Positions 22,874 to 31,163 of a stretch of 38,997 bases of DNA are shown piece by piece; the stretch's first letter is position 1, and every line of letters starts with the position of its first letter. Source of the stretch: a virus; IMG/VR virus record IMGVR_UViG_3300031329_000012, positions 1-38,997 of that record; one strand, 5' to 3'. The notes below the pieces were generated by a model that saw only the letters and a list, made by a program, of their open reading frames with translations, was not told the origin of the DNA and ran no database searches. The translations under genes were made by a program, and so were the position numbers.

Positions 22874-23493
22874 TATGTCCCCGGTGTCGGTGGCGCGTTG
22901 AATGATGGCGTTTCGTGTGTACTAAGTGTTACGTCTTGATTGTCCGCTGTCACATCGTCAGCGTTTAACGTTCCGGCTGTTAATATGTTGCCGCTCGTAT
23001 CTATAGTAACACCGTTTACTAAAAAATCACCATTTACCTCTAGTTCGAAAGAACCATTGCTGTTATCGCCTTTTATACTGCCGTCGGCCTTGGCGTCAAA
23101 GGTGCTTTCGGGCGTTGTGGTTATAACTCCGCCGTCGGCTCTTAACGTAACAGAACCGTTGTCGTTTGAAATAGTCGCTTCACCCGTATTTTTTAGCCAA
23201 ATTTCAGCAATTAAAACGCCGTTCTCGTCGCGCGCGTATATCCTTTTATCGCCTGGTAGCGCTTTGGGCTCATTTGTAGGGTCTAAATAACCAATAGCGG
23301 ATTCTCGGCCCGTGCCGCTGTCACCGTTTAAAGCCACATAATCATTAGGCAATGGGTGCGAATCGTCCCCCGGTGCTGAGAAATGCTCGGCTGTTACGTT
23401 CGCGCCCCCGCCCGGGTCGACTTTAACGTCAGACACCTTGGCGCCGTTTTTAGTGGTTCGTAAGAATGACAGTAATACGGCTAGCCGTCCCAT
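22873..23493 (-). CDS. Central spike / baseplate assembly protein V (Mu gp45-like)
   Basis: A 206-residue protein with an OB-like N-terminal part (AVLLSFLRTTKNGAKVSDVK, about residues 5-24; AIGYLDPTNEPKALPGDKRI, about 66-85). A triple-helix-like C-terminal part follows (NGSVTLRADGGVI, GDFLVNGVTIDTSGNI). In related spikes the tip carries an HxH metal motif; here the corresponding end reads LSTHETPSFNAPPTPGT with a single His. It would pierce the outer membrane. The start overlaps the hub gene by 13 bases. Confidence 0.88.
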   Translation of the reverse strand: MGRLAVLLSFLRTTKNGAKVSDVKVDPGGGANVTAEHFSAPGDDSHPLPNDYVALNGDSGTGRESAIGYLDPTNEPKALPGDKRIYARDENGVLIAEIWLKNTGEATISNDNGSVTLRADGGVITTTPESTFDAKADGSIKGDNSNGSFELEVNGDFLVNGVTIDTSGNILTAGTLNADDVTADNQDVTLSTHETPSFNAPPTPGT

Positions 23494-24734
23494 GGTAAAA
23501 ACTCCGGTATTTTTCCGCTGAACGCGCCAGGGATCACTAAGTTAAGTGTTGCGGTTTGCGCCTTGCTGTCTTGCTCAAATTCCACAGAGCGAACAATAAA
23601 TTCGTATTCTTTGTATATCATGGCGTCGGGGGCAAGCAATCGAATGGAAGAATTAGGCGCCCATAAATTACCGTTCGGATCTCGCCACGTTGCGACTCTG
23701 ACAGCATAGGCGGCCATGTTCGCAAACATACGCCCCGCTTTAGCTTTTACCGCTGCGACGATGCCTGCTTCCTCTGTGTCGGGCGCGTTGAATGTCAGCG
23801 GCCGTAAAACACCTTGTAACTGCGGGTTTTTTACTGTAAAGGGGGCTTGCGGTGGACTGCCAACGCCGACCGGGGCTATGCCGGTTAGATGGCTGTAGTA
23901 TTCTTGGGGACTGAAAAACGGCGCTACTGATAATAACGGAGCCTTTCCCTGCTCTAGTATAGCAACGGGTGAACCCCCGTCTGACGACTGCAAAAAAACC
24001 AATTCACCGCGCGACGAGCTAGCAATAATTAGGTTTTTTTGTTTCGCCAAGTCTGTCAAGTAATTAAGTATTTTTTTGCCTGGCTCTAATGCTACGCGTG
24101 TGAGTGGTGGGCCTTGGTCGGCTTCCATTTTAACACTCACGCCGAACGGGGCCGCTAATGTTGTGGCTATCTCGGACAAATACTGTTCATCTGTTTGCAG
24201 CTTGCTTCCCTGCTCCCCGTACATACTAGCGGGCGCAGTGCAATCATTTAAAACGCCGGGTAGCGAATACCCGCTAACGGATACTATCTTTTGCGCGTTT
24301 TCTATTACGGGATTAACCGTGACCATTGTTCCGGTGAATAGCAAAGCTCCGCCAACGGTGATCACAACGGGCTTAAATTTAAACGGGCGAAATGATTCCT
24401 TAAAACCTGGCGCTTCGGCGTCAAAAGGCGCACCAAATTCCACCGTGTCCATCGAATCTATCGAGCGGGTTATCCTAATAGAATCCCAAAACCGAAATTG
24501 GGCGCCGTTGATCAGTATCGCCACCTCGTCCTCTGTAGCGCTTGCTGCTGATTGCGGCGCATTTTGGGGGCTGTTGGGTAGCGTTGGTATTGTTAACGTC
24601 GTACCAGCCGCAAGCGGTAACGCTGCGCCTGGGTTAGACTCGGCTATTCGACCCGCTTCGTTCTCCGTTCCGTACTTTTTGCGCGAAACGGTCTCGAATG
24701 TATCCCCACCTAGAACGTTATATATAATAGACAA
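23481..24734 (-). CDS. Baseplate hub protein (Mu gp44-like) with N-terminal LysM-like domain
   Basis: A 417-residue protein. Residues 1-50 resemble a LysM domain (YNVLGGDTFETVSRKKYG, then AAGTTLTIP), followed by a Pro/Ser/Ala linker. From about residue 70 the gpD/gp44 hub fold begins (ILINGAQFRFWDSIRITRSI, then FRPFKFKPVVITVGG). The LysM part probably contacts peptidoglycan or stabilises the hub. The start overlaps the DNA-circulation gene by 17 bases. Confidence 0.88.
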   Translation of the reverse strand: MSIIYNVLGGDTFETVSRKKYGTENEAGRIAESNPGAALPLAAGTTLTIPTLPNSPQNAPQSAASATEDEVAILINGAQFRFWDSIRITRSIDSMDTVEFGAPFDAEAPGFKESFRPFKFKPVVITVGGALLFTGTMVTVNPVIENAQKIVSVSGYSLPGVLNDCTAPASMYGEQGSKLQTDEQYLSEIATTLAAPFGVSVKMEADQGPPLTRVALEPGKKILNYLTDLAKQKNLIIASSSRGELVFLQSSDGGSPVAILEQGKAPLLSVAPFFSPQEYYSHLTGIAPVGVGSPPQAPFTVKNPQLQGVLRPLTFNAPDTEEAGIVAAVKAKAGRMFANMAAYAVRVATWRDPNGNLWAPNSSIRLLAPDAMIYKEYEFIVRSVEFEQDSKAQTATLNLVIPGAFSGKIPEFLPWDG

Positions 24735-25962
24735 TTTCGCGCCCCCTCGGGACTTCGAGTATTTCCGAGCCGGTCAAGCTGTTTGAATTTATGAAAAAAT
24801 CGAGCTGGTCGTCTACACTTCCGTAGAATTCTGCGACTAAATTTATAATAGTTCGGTCGCGATCTAATATGACGCGACGCTCCTGTAACAATGTAAATGA
24901 AATTTCTACTAAAAACCCCGCCGTGAGCGCGACGGCTTCTTGTAATTGCTGGTATGCTTCGCCGGTGTCAATCTCTGCAAGCGCTGCGAAATTCGCATCA
25001 CGCCAATTAGTCACTTCGTCCAGCTGTGTTAGTATTAATTCAGCCGCTTCTATTGCGCTGGTTTTAGTCGTAAACTGAGTATTGACCACAGAAACGACGG
25101 AGCCCGTGACATAAGTAGACGCGTATAGATCATTAGTGTGAAACTCGTTTGAGCTGCTAGCGTTAAAACTCGGCGTAACGACGGCGTTGTCACCCGTTAT
25201 AATACCATCAGCAAGGTTTTTGTATGCCTCCAAACGGTCCGTTATATTGATCGCGGCCCTAGCAGGCGCCTGCAATAGTATGGTTGTTTGAAAAGCTAGC
25301 GTCAGCGGTTCGGCTATGAGTATGTCAATACCCTGATTTATAGAATCCCGCACCGCGTTAAATTGGGTCCTCACATTATCTTGCGCATTAGCGACGGATT
25401 GCAAGCCCGTGCTAGCTGAGTCTAATAACGATTGATAGTCGTTTTTAAATGTCACCGCGTCGACAGCATTATCTAGCGTTGTTACGTTCTCGAATTCTTG
25501 CGCAACCGAATTGTTGTATTCTTCAACCGCGTTTAGTACTGAACTCGCGGGATCACTTTGGGACGTCGGATAAATCAACCCTATTGTTTCAAAGAATGTG
25601 ATCTCGAATACGGCTTGATTAGCGCCTGTTTTTAGATCGTCGCGGCGGGTAATAGTGCCGAACGGGACCACATCGATAACACCGTAAATTGGATGCTCTA
25701 ACATACCCGTCCCACGCTCCAACAATGCCGCTTCGAAAGCTTCGGCTTTGATGTCATAATCGCCGCCCCAGAAGAATACCCGAAGCGGATACTTTCGCCC
25801 CGTGTTTCCGAGGTCTTGAACATAACTGCCATTCGCGTCGGGAAACTCGAAACTCGTGGTTTTCTTGTCAACCGTTTTACTGACATTCTCATAATCAAAA
25901 GTCAACCTATCGCCTGAGGGCGAATTGTAGGCCGCTTCTCTAATGCGATCAGTCCAGGCCAT
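24718..25962 (-). CDS. DNA circularisation N-domain protein (Mu gp43-like)
   Basis: The start is ATG 25962 (MAWTDRIREAAYNSP), overlapping the upstream stop as TAATG; 414 residues. The N-terminal 130 residues match the 'DNA circularisation' domain of Mu gp43-type baseplate proteins (FEFPDANGSYVQDLG, then YPLRVFFWGGDYD). The rest is long-helical and Ala-rich. In Mu-type tails this gene follows the tape measure directly; here four extra genes intervene. Confidence 0.88.
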   Translation of the reverse strand: MAWTDRIREAAYNSPSGDRLTFDYENVSKTVDKKTTSFEFPDANGSYVQDLGNTGRKYPLRVFFWGGDYDIKAEAFEAALLERGTGMLEHPIYGVIDVVPFGTITRRDDLKTGANQAVFEITFFETIGLIYPTSQSDPASSVLNAVEEYNNSVAQEFENVTTLDNAVDAVTFKNDYQSLLDSASTGLQSVANAQDNVRTQFNAVRDSINQGIDILIAEPLTLAFQTTILLQAPARAAINITDRLEAYKNLADGIITGDNAVVTPSFNASSSNEFHTNDLYASTYVTGSVVSVVNTQFTTKTSAIEAAELILTQLDEVTNWRDANFAALAEIDTGEAYQQLQEAVALTAGFLVEISFTLLQERRVILDRDRTIINLVAEFYGSVDDQLDFFINSNSLTGSEILEVPRGREIVYYI

Positions 25963-26312
25963 TAGCAAACGACCTTGAGTTTTATTTCGGTCTTGTATCC
26001 TTCGCCGACTATAACTTCTTTTTGTGGCTCTGCTGCCGTTATATAACTAATTTTAGGGTAATATATCGGCGGCGAACTTTTCAATTCAAGCTGACCAAAT
26101 TTTACACGCACGATATCATTTGAAAACGTGACGTCGTCGGTCGTGCTGTCGATGGTAACGCCTGATCCGTTATTAATTAGCGGCCCACACACTTCCACCG
26201 TGACGACCGTAGCGCCCAATGCTGTTAAGTCCACAACTGCGCCATCACTATCGACCACATTGAATACGGTTTCATTGCCCGAGCCTAGCGCGGCGGTTAG
26301 TGAAATTAACAT
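25962..26312 (-). CDS. Hypothetical tail-cassette protein, 116 aa
   Basis: A 116-residue, beta-rich protein (VDLTALGATVVTVEVCGPLI...). Its composition suits a small structural domain such as an immunoglobulin-like or fibre-base fold, but no family is recognised. Its stop overlaps the gp43-like ATG. It lies 6 bases after the 126-residue gene and belongs to the same cassette. Confidence 0.65.
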   Translation of the reverse strand: MLISLTAALGSGNETVFNVVDSDGAVVDLTALGATVVTVEVCGPLINNGSGVTIDSTTDDVTFSNDIVRVKFGQLELKSSPPIYYPKISYITAAEPQKEVIVGEGYKTEIKLKVVC

Positions 26313-26318
26313 GACCGT

Positions 26319-26699
26319 TTACGTCGCTGGTTGCGTTATTTGCAGCGAGTTAATGACCGAATCTTCGCCGGATACGTAACTCACACTTGATAAGACTAGT
26401 TCCTGTGCTCCCGTGCCGACTGTTACCTGCATCGTCTTGGTTGTTAGCACCAAGCGCGCAAAACTAGCGGTTCCTGTCGCTGCTATCGTTGCGTCAGCTA
26501 TTGCATTCGCGATGATCACACCTGATGACGACGCGCCCCAGCCTGTTAATGTGTGGACCGCTAATTCTGTGTTACTTGATAGAGCGGCGTTACCGCTTGC
26601 GGGCGGCGTTCCGTCGTAAATCGTTAGCACTGCGGTTGTGAAATCCGTACCGATGTTGTCGGCCTGCGAATCTACTGCACTTGTGTTTAATGATGGCAT
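26319..26699 (-). CDS. Hypothetical tail-cassette protein, 126 aa
   Basis: A 126-residue, Ser/Thr/Ala-rich protein (MPSLNTSAVDSQADNIGTDF...), almost certainly all-beta, with composition like decoration or fibre-shaft proteins. The family is not recognised. It sits four bases after the repeat protein gene and before the 116-residue gene. Confidence 0.65.
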   Translation of the reverse strand: MPSLNTSAVDSQADNIGTDFTTAVLTIYDGTPPASGNAALSSNTELAVHTLTGWGASSSGVIIANAIADATIAATGTASFARLVLTTKTMQVTVGTGAQELVLSSVSYVSGEDSVINSLQITQPAT

Positions 26700-26703
26700 G
26701 ATC

Positions 26704-28302
26704 TTAAATCCTTATTGTAAAACTGTTAGGTGTAGTTTCTATTATTTTGGCGGTATTATCAATCTGTATTGTAAAATCGCTGATAACTTGCCCCGCCGTT
26801 GCGTTGCCAGCAAATACTAATGAGGGCAATGTTATCGCACCCGACACGGTCACTTCGCTAGTGGAATCCGTCGCGCTGCCTTGAAATACTAACGATGGCA
26901 GCGTTATTGCGCCCGCTGCAGTTACTTCGCTGGTGCTGTCGCTAGCGTTGCCTTGGAATACTAACGATGGCAATGTGATCGCGCCTGTGGCTGTCAGCTC
27001 GCTAGTTGTATCTGTTGCGCTACCCGCGAACACCAATGACGGCAACGTAATGTCACCGGCTGCAGTTACTTGTCCGACCTCAGAGGTTGAAGCGCTACCC
27101 GCGAACACCAATGATGGCAATGTTATGTCACCGGCTGCGGTCACTTCGCTGGTTGTATCTGTTGCGGTTCCAGCAAATACCAACGACGGCAATGTTATGT
27201 CACCGGCTGCGGTCACTTCGCTGGTTGTATCTGTTGCGGTTCCAGCAAATACCAACGACGGCAATGTTATGTCACCGGCTGCGGTAACTTCGCTTGTTGA
27301 ATCTGTTGCGTTACCCGCGAACACCAATGAGGGCAGAGTGATATCACCGGCTGCGGTTACTTCGCTGGTTGAATCTGTTGCGCTACCCGCGAACACCAAC
27401 GAGGGCAGGGTGATATCACCGGCCGCGGTCACTTCGCTTGTTGAATCTGTTGCGTTACCCGCGAACACCAACGACGGTAATGTTATGTCACCAGCTGCGG
27501 TTACTTCGCTTGTTGAATCTGTTGCGCTACCCGCGAACACCAATGATGGCAACGTTATATCACCGGCTGCGGTAACTTCGCTTGTTGAATCTGTTGCGCT
27601 ACCCGCGAACACCAATGATGGCAACGTTATATCACCGGCTGCAGTGATTTCGCTTGTTGAATCTGTTGCGCTACCCGCGAATACCAACGACGGTAATGTT
27701 ATTGCTCCGTCTGCCGTTATTGCAGTCGAGGTGGCTTCGGCTATCTCTAAAGCAATAGAGTAATCGAAACCAAAATCAGTCTTTTCATATGTGGGCGAGG
27801 TGTCTTGACTTGGAGAGTGCGCAAAAGATATATCACCCACCATATCCGTTTTTGTGTATCCACTTTCTTCAACAAAATCAGTGTCGTCTGTCGTACTGAA
27901 AATAAAAGCCTGATTAGCGGAGGCCCCAAAAGCAGATAATGAAAATGTCCTGACTGAAGACCCGTATTTCTCTTTTGTTTCAAATTGGGGGATAGCCGCA
28001 GATAAAGAACTTACATCAGCGCCTTGCACTTTTACGATGTTGGCTATTAATACTGTATTACCAGACCATGTGATGTCTATGCTGCTTGTTGTCGTACTGG
28101 TAGCTATTGCCGCAAACAAGTCAATCCCACCTGATATACTGCCGATTCTGGTAAACGTTCCATGCTCTGTTGATACGGTGCTTAACTCTTTTTTATTACA
28201 CATGAGTAGCAATAAATCATCAGCGTCAGACGTAAAGCTGGGTATCGTTGCCGAGTTTCCGTATTGTTGTTTCCCCGACGGATTTGTATACGTTAAAGCC
28301 AC
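26704..28302 (-). CDS. Virion-associated protein with thirteen 24-residue repeats
   Basis: A 532-residue protein from a GTG start (28302) that overlaps the end of the sulfotransferase-like gene by 10 bases; the RBS is weak, suggesting translational coupling. Residues 1-190 form a beta-rich head (MALTYTNPSGKQQYGNSATI...). Then come thirteen copies of a 24-residue unit, TAAGDITLPSLVFAG plus nine residues such as SATDSTSEV, with one 25-residue and one short final variant. A 27-residue tail follows. Repeats are rich in Ser, Thr and Ala and contain no Tyr, Cys or Lys. The order suggests an elongated shaft or a host-surface binding stalk on the tail. Two adjacent copies (27121-27192, 27193-27264) are identical at DNA level. 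Confidence 0.8.
   Translation of the reverse strand: MALTYTNPSGKQQYGNSATIPSFTSDADDLLLLMCNKKELSTVSTEHGTFTRIGSISGGIDLFAAIATSTTTSSIDITWSGNTVLIANIVKVQGADVSSLSAAIPQFETKEKYGSSVRTFSLSAFGASANQAFIFSTTDDTDFVEESGYTKTDMVGDISFAHSPSQDTSPTYEKTDFGFDYSIALEIAEATSTAITADGAITLPSLVFAGSATDSTSEITAAGDITLPSLVFAGSATDSTSEVTAAGDITLPSLVFAGSATDSTSEVTAAGDITLPSLVFAGNATDSTSEVTAAGDITLPSLVFAGSATDSTSEVTAAGDITLPSLVFAGNATDSTSEVTAAGDITLPSLVFAGTATDTTSEVTAAGDITLPSLVFAGTATDTTSEVTAAGDITLPSLVFAGSASTSEVGQVTAAGDITLPSLVFAGSATDTTSELTATGAITLPSLVFQGNASDSTSEVTAAGAITLPSLVFQGSATDSTSEVTVSGAITLPSLVFAGNATAGQVISDFTIQIDNTAKIIETTPNSFTIRI
26785..27722. repeat. Tandem 72-bp coding repeats
   Basis: Thirteen tandem copies of a 72-bp unit inside the repeat protein gene. 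Copies at 27121-27192 and 27193-27264 are identical. Most others differ at a few third-codon positions. Because 72 is a multiple of three, gain or loss of a unit keeps the frame, so copy number may vary between relatives. Confidence 0.9.
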
Positions 28303-28781
28303 GCTAAATCATCCACATACAAGACGTTTAACTCATCTTCTTTGTAGTCACTGCATTTCAGCCTATAAACAATATTATTTGTACATGGTATTGCGCCCGT
28401 TAAATTGTATATAGTTTCAGATAATTCAGATAATGGTCTGACCTCAGTTGGTAAGAATAAACCGTTAAGAGTCATTTGTTCGACTTGAGAATTCCAGTGG
28501 TAATTTTTATTAGCAAGCGCGTAATCTATAAACGACTCATAACTGCCCAACGGAATAAAGTCAGCCCCATCGAATCCTATTTTTCTTTGTTTTAACATAC
28601 AAAAGAAACTGTAACAGCTTTTTATTCTGTCAATAGGATCTCTAATAAACATAATTCTTTTACTGTAATCTAGGCATTCATCAAGCGACATAATAGTGTT
28701 TTTTACATCCCCAAGCGTGCTACTCCCGCATTTCGGAATGTAGCTAAATAAAGCATCTGAGCCTTTTAATTTTACGAACAT
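28293..28781 (-). CDS. Compact sulfotransferase-like protein
   Basis: A 162-residue protein with both PAPS-binding signatures of sulfotransferases. The N-terminal loop SYIPKCGSSTLG (about residues 13-24) matches the 5'-phosphosulfate loop. FIRDPIDRIKSCY (about 45-57) matches the 3'-phosphate motif with its Arg and Ser. A C-terminal YKEDELNVLYVDD resembles the closing helix of the Sulfotransfer_2 family. Usual members are 200-300 residues, so this is a minimal version, about 20 residues shorter than I would expect between the motifs. GC content is about 34 % by hand count of several lines, against roughly 46-50 % around it. It lies just after the tape measure gene (13-base gap) and overlaps the repeat protein gene. 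Substrate unknown. Confidence 0.75.
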   Translation of the reverse strand: MFVKLKGSDALFSYIPKCGSSTLGDVKNTIMSLDECLDYSKRIMFIRDPIDRIKSCYSFFCMLKQRKIGFDGADFIPLGSYESFIDYALANKNYHWNSQVEQMTLNGLFLPTEVRPLSELSETIYNLTGAIPCTNNIVYRLKCSDYKEDELNVLYVDDLAWL

Positions 28782-28794
28782 AATCTACCCTTAT

Positions 28795-30441
28795 TTAAAA
28801 AGCGCCCGAAGGTTGCAAAGACAACCCAGGCCCCATGCTGCCGCCTGTAACTTCTGCGCGCCCTGTTTCGTCGCGGATCGTAACTTCGGCCGAGCTGCTT
28901 GTCCGTGACTCTTCTATCGTGCGCGCGGTGCGCTCTTGTGGACTTATTATTTGTGGCCCGGTTCTTGCATTACCTGCGCCCGCTGAGCCGTCGGGTGCGC
29001 CGGTCTCTGCTTCGTCTGATCCGAAGCCAAAAAAGTCGCCGACGCCGCTGCCGATGTTGCTAATAGTATTCACAATGTCCGCCGCTGCCCCTTTTACTCT
29101 ATCAACAACACTCATTATTTTATTCATGGCGCTGTCGAATATGTCCACAACTCCGGTCCAAAGGTCTGCGAAAAATTCTTTTATCGGCTCCCAATGTTTA
29201 AATATGAGCGCAGCCGCACCGATTAGCCAGCCAATAGGACCCATTAGTAACGCAATGCCTGCGACTAATACGCTCATACTATCACCGCTATTTTTGAACG
29301 CGGTTACTAGGCTTTTGAAAACAGTGATGACTTTGTTTACCACTGCGTCCGCAAATTCGAGAACAGCGGATTTTATTTCGTCCCACCAATAAACAACGGC
29401 GATGATGGCCGCTATTAATAAAAATATACCCAAAACAAGTAATGCGATAGGCCCGCCCATCAACGTCATAGCAAGGCTCGCGACCGTCATAACTAACACC
29501 ACTGTTTTAAGCGCTGCAGATAAGGCAAAAAATACAAGTAAACCTATGCCTATCTTTTTCATAACGTCGACAATATCGTTAAAATTATCGACCAGTTGGC
29601 GCCCGTACTTAAATATGTCCTCCGCAACGATGTCTTTATTTGAAAGCGCCCACTCCCTAAAGCTTTTTGTTAATCTTGTTAGCAACGGAAGCAACGGCAG
29701 TATAACGGTCTGCATAAACCCTGTTAACGTCTTTTTAAGCGCGTTTGAAGCGTCGACATACGCCTCGGCTGCTATCGCCTGCCCCATGGTTATGACACCG
29801 TTCTCGCGTTGCTGTAGGCGTAACTTTCTAATCGCCTCAGCGCTGTTGTCTGCGATATTAACAAGCGCAAGACCTGAACGGCTAAACGCTGCGTTCGCAA
29901 GCGCTGCTTTTTCAGTAGCACTGTCCGCCGAACGAATGGCATCAATCATAATTTCGAAAGATTGGCCGACATTGTCCGACGCTTTAAGCTGTGCAAGTAG
30001 TTCGGGGTTTATTTTTTTTAGGCCTGAAACTAGCGGGCCCATATCGCCTGCGGCTTCACCTAATCGCTTTGAAAATGCGCCGAGTGAATTACTTAATAAC
30101 TCGTTTGTTACGCCACTTTGTTCTGCTACAAATTGAAATTCTTGAAGGTCTTTTATTGGGAATTGAAGTCGCCTTGACTCTTTGGCTAGTTTATCGGCTC
30201 TGTTAGCTACGGAGTCTATAGCTAAAGTTAAGCCCGCGACCGCTGCGGTAGCTACTACCGCGCCCCGTCTTAATCCGCGCCCCAAGCCGCTGGCCATGCG
30301 GCCGACTGCTCGATTAGCTGTGCGCAAACCCCTAGCAATGGACCGTGTCATTTTTCTAATGCGGTTCTGCATACGGGAAACAGGCGCGGATATACGGTCG
30401 ACCGCTTTGAATACTGCTTCAACACTAAAACGGCCCGCCAT
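28795..30441 (-). CDS. Tail tape measure protein
   Basis: A 548-residue protein. It has a basic N-terminus (VEAVFKAVDRISAPVSRMQNR, typical of Mu/P2-type tape measures), a Gly/Arg-rich segment, long helices, two hydrophobic blocks (about residues 295-350 and 393-418) and a Gly/Ser/Thr-rich C-terminus. It sets tail length and is ejected early during infection. It follows the frameshifted chaperone as usual. Its length is short for the class, which predicts a short contractile tail. Confidence 0.92.
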   Translation of the reverse strand: MAGRFSVEAVFKAVDRISAPVSRMQNRIRKMTRSIARGLRTANRAVGRMASGLGRGLRRGAVVATAAVAGLTLAIDSVANRADKLAKESRRLQFPIKDLQEFQFVAEQSGVTNELLSNSLGAFSKRLGEAAGDMGPLVSGLKKINPELLAQLKASDNVGQSFEIMIDAIRSADSATEKAALANAAFSRSGLALVNIADNSAEAIRKLRLQQRENGVITMGQAIAAEAYVDASNALKKTLTGFMQTVILPLLPLLTRLTKSFREWALSNKDIVAEDIFKYGRQLVDNFNDIVDVMKKIGIGLLVFFALSAALKTVVLVMTVASLAMTLMGGPIALLVLGIFLLIAAIIAVVYWWDEIKSAVLEFADAVVNKVITVFKSLVTAFKNSGDSMSVLVAGIALLMGPIGWLIGAAALIFKHWEPIKEFFADLWTGVVDIFDSAMNKIMSVVDRVKGAAADIVNTISNIGSGVGDFFGFGSDEAETGAPDGSAGAGNARTGPQIISPQERTARTIEESRTSSSAEVTIRDETGRAEVTGGSMGPGLSLQPSGAF

Positions 30442-30449
30442 ATATACTC

Positions 30450-30689
30450 CTATTTTGCTTTTGTGTGGGCTTTTAACTCTTCGCGCAACCCGTTATAAAA
30501 AAATCTTATTTCGTGCGCGGCCAGTGTTCTGGGGTCCGGTAGCCCAGAATAGTCGCGGCATATCTGTAACAACATTTCTGTATATACATTTTGCAGATTG
30601 TGCCCCCCGTCTGGGAGGCATTCGTCCGCCCCGCGCCTAACCAATTTCGTCCGAACTACCCCAGAAAAAGCGTTGTAATTGCCATGCAA
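30450..30689 (-). CDS. Downstream frame of the tail assembly chaperone (gpT-like)
   Basis: A 79-codon open frame whose own ATG lies inside the preceding gene, overlapping its last 34 bases in the -1 frame, and ending 8 bases before the tape measure start. This is the position and layout of the lambda T-type extension of the chaperone, reached by -1 frameshifting. The bulk (VVRTKLVRRGADECLPDGGH..., ending LKAHTKAK) is therefore probably made as a fusion with the upstream 135-residue protein. Independent initiation at ATG 30689 has no good RBS. Confidence 0.7.
   Translation of the reverse strand: MHGNYNAFSGVVRTKLVRRGADECLPDGGHNLQNVYTEMLLQICRDYSGLPDPRTLAAHEIRFFYNGLREELKAHTKAK
30656..30673 (-). 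other. Candidate programmed -1 frameshift site
   Basis: The zero frame reads ACG CTT TTT CTG GGG TAG. A slip by one base on CTTTTT, or on GGGG next to the stop codon, moves ribosomes into the frame of the 79-codon open frame. This gives a gpG-gpT-type fusion of about 205 residues. The heptamer is not a canonical X XXY YYZ site. Confidence 0.5.
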
Positions 30690-31063
30690 ATTTTTACGTC
30701 TGTTATTTTCATTTTACTAAATACGTTAGAGTGTGTTCTCGTTATCTCGCCCATTAAAGCATACATCTTGCCGATATCTTCGGTTTTCTTTTTACGATCC
30801 ATCGCCATCAACGCTGATCCGGTGGGCTCGTAAAACGTAACGGCCATCGCGTCATTAATTCGTTGCGGTGTATACGTAGGCTCGCCTTTGTCACTGACAA
30901 TTAAAGAACCCGCCTGTATAGCTAGAATTAATTTTTTCTTCTGTTGATTAAAACCTTTTAGATCGTCCTCGTCCATATCGTCCGTGTTTACGTCAAGATC
31001 CATTAACTCCACAAATCTAAGGAATTCAAGTTCCGCTACTTCTTTTGCCACTACATCAGTCAT
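30656..31063 (-). CDS. Tail assembly chaperone (gpG-like)
   Basis: A 135-residue, acidic, mostly helical protein (VAELEFLRFVELMDLDVNTD near the start). It is encoded between the tail tube and tape measure, the standard place of the lambda G / Mu gp41-type chaperone that coats the tape measure before tube assembly. The overlap with the next frame supports a frameshifted pair. The ATG follows a structured 100-base gap. Confidence 0.8.
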   Translation of the reverse strand: MTDVVAKEVAELEFLRFVELMDLDVNTDDMDEDDLKGFNQQKKKLILAIQAGSLIVSDKGEPTYTPQRINDAMAVTFYEPTGSALMAMDRKKKTEDIGKMYALMGEITRTHSNVFSKMKITDVKICMAITTLFLG

Positions 31064-31163
31064 AATTTAGCCCTATTTGCTTAATTAATTGAGTGCCGCG
31101 CCCTGCTATAAGCAGGCTAAGGGGGATAGGGCGCCCGCGCGACATAGTGCCCTATAATTGTAC
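31064..31163 (-). other. Structured gap between tail tube and chaperone genes
   Basis: Two inverted repeats lie in this 100-base gap: ATAGGGC/GCCCTAT arms at 31126-31132 and 31149-31155, and CCTGC/GCAGG arms at 31102-31106 and 31112-31116 with a TATAA loop. No run of T follows, so these are not clear terminators. They may stabilise the abundant tube and sheath mRNA or reduce read-through. Confidence 0.45.

Noticed and set aside
26785-27722. CRISPR array or transposon end in the 72-bp repeats
   Set aside because: The repeats are contiguous, in frame, and translate into a regular protein motif.
26933-27763. Long plus-strand frame of 276 codons antisense to the repeat protein
   Set aside because: The frame stays open only because the 72-bp repeats have no stop in that phase; it has no RBS and its peptide simply mirrors the repeat.
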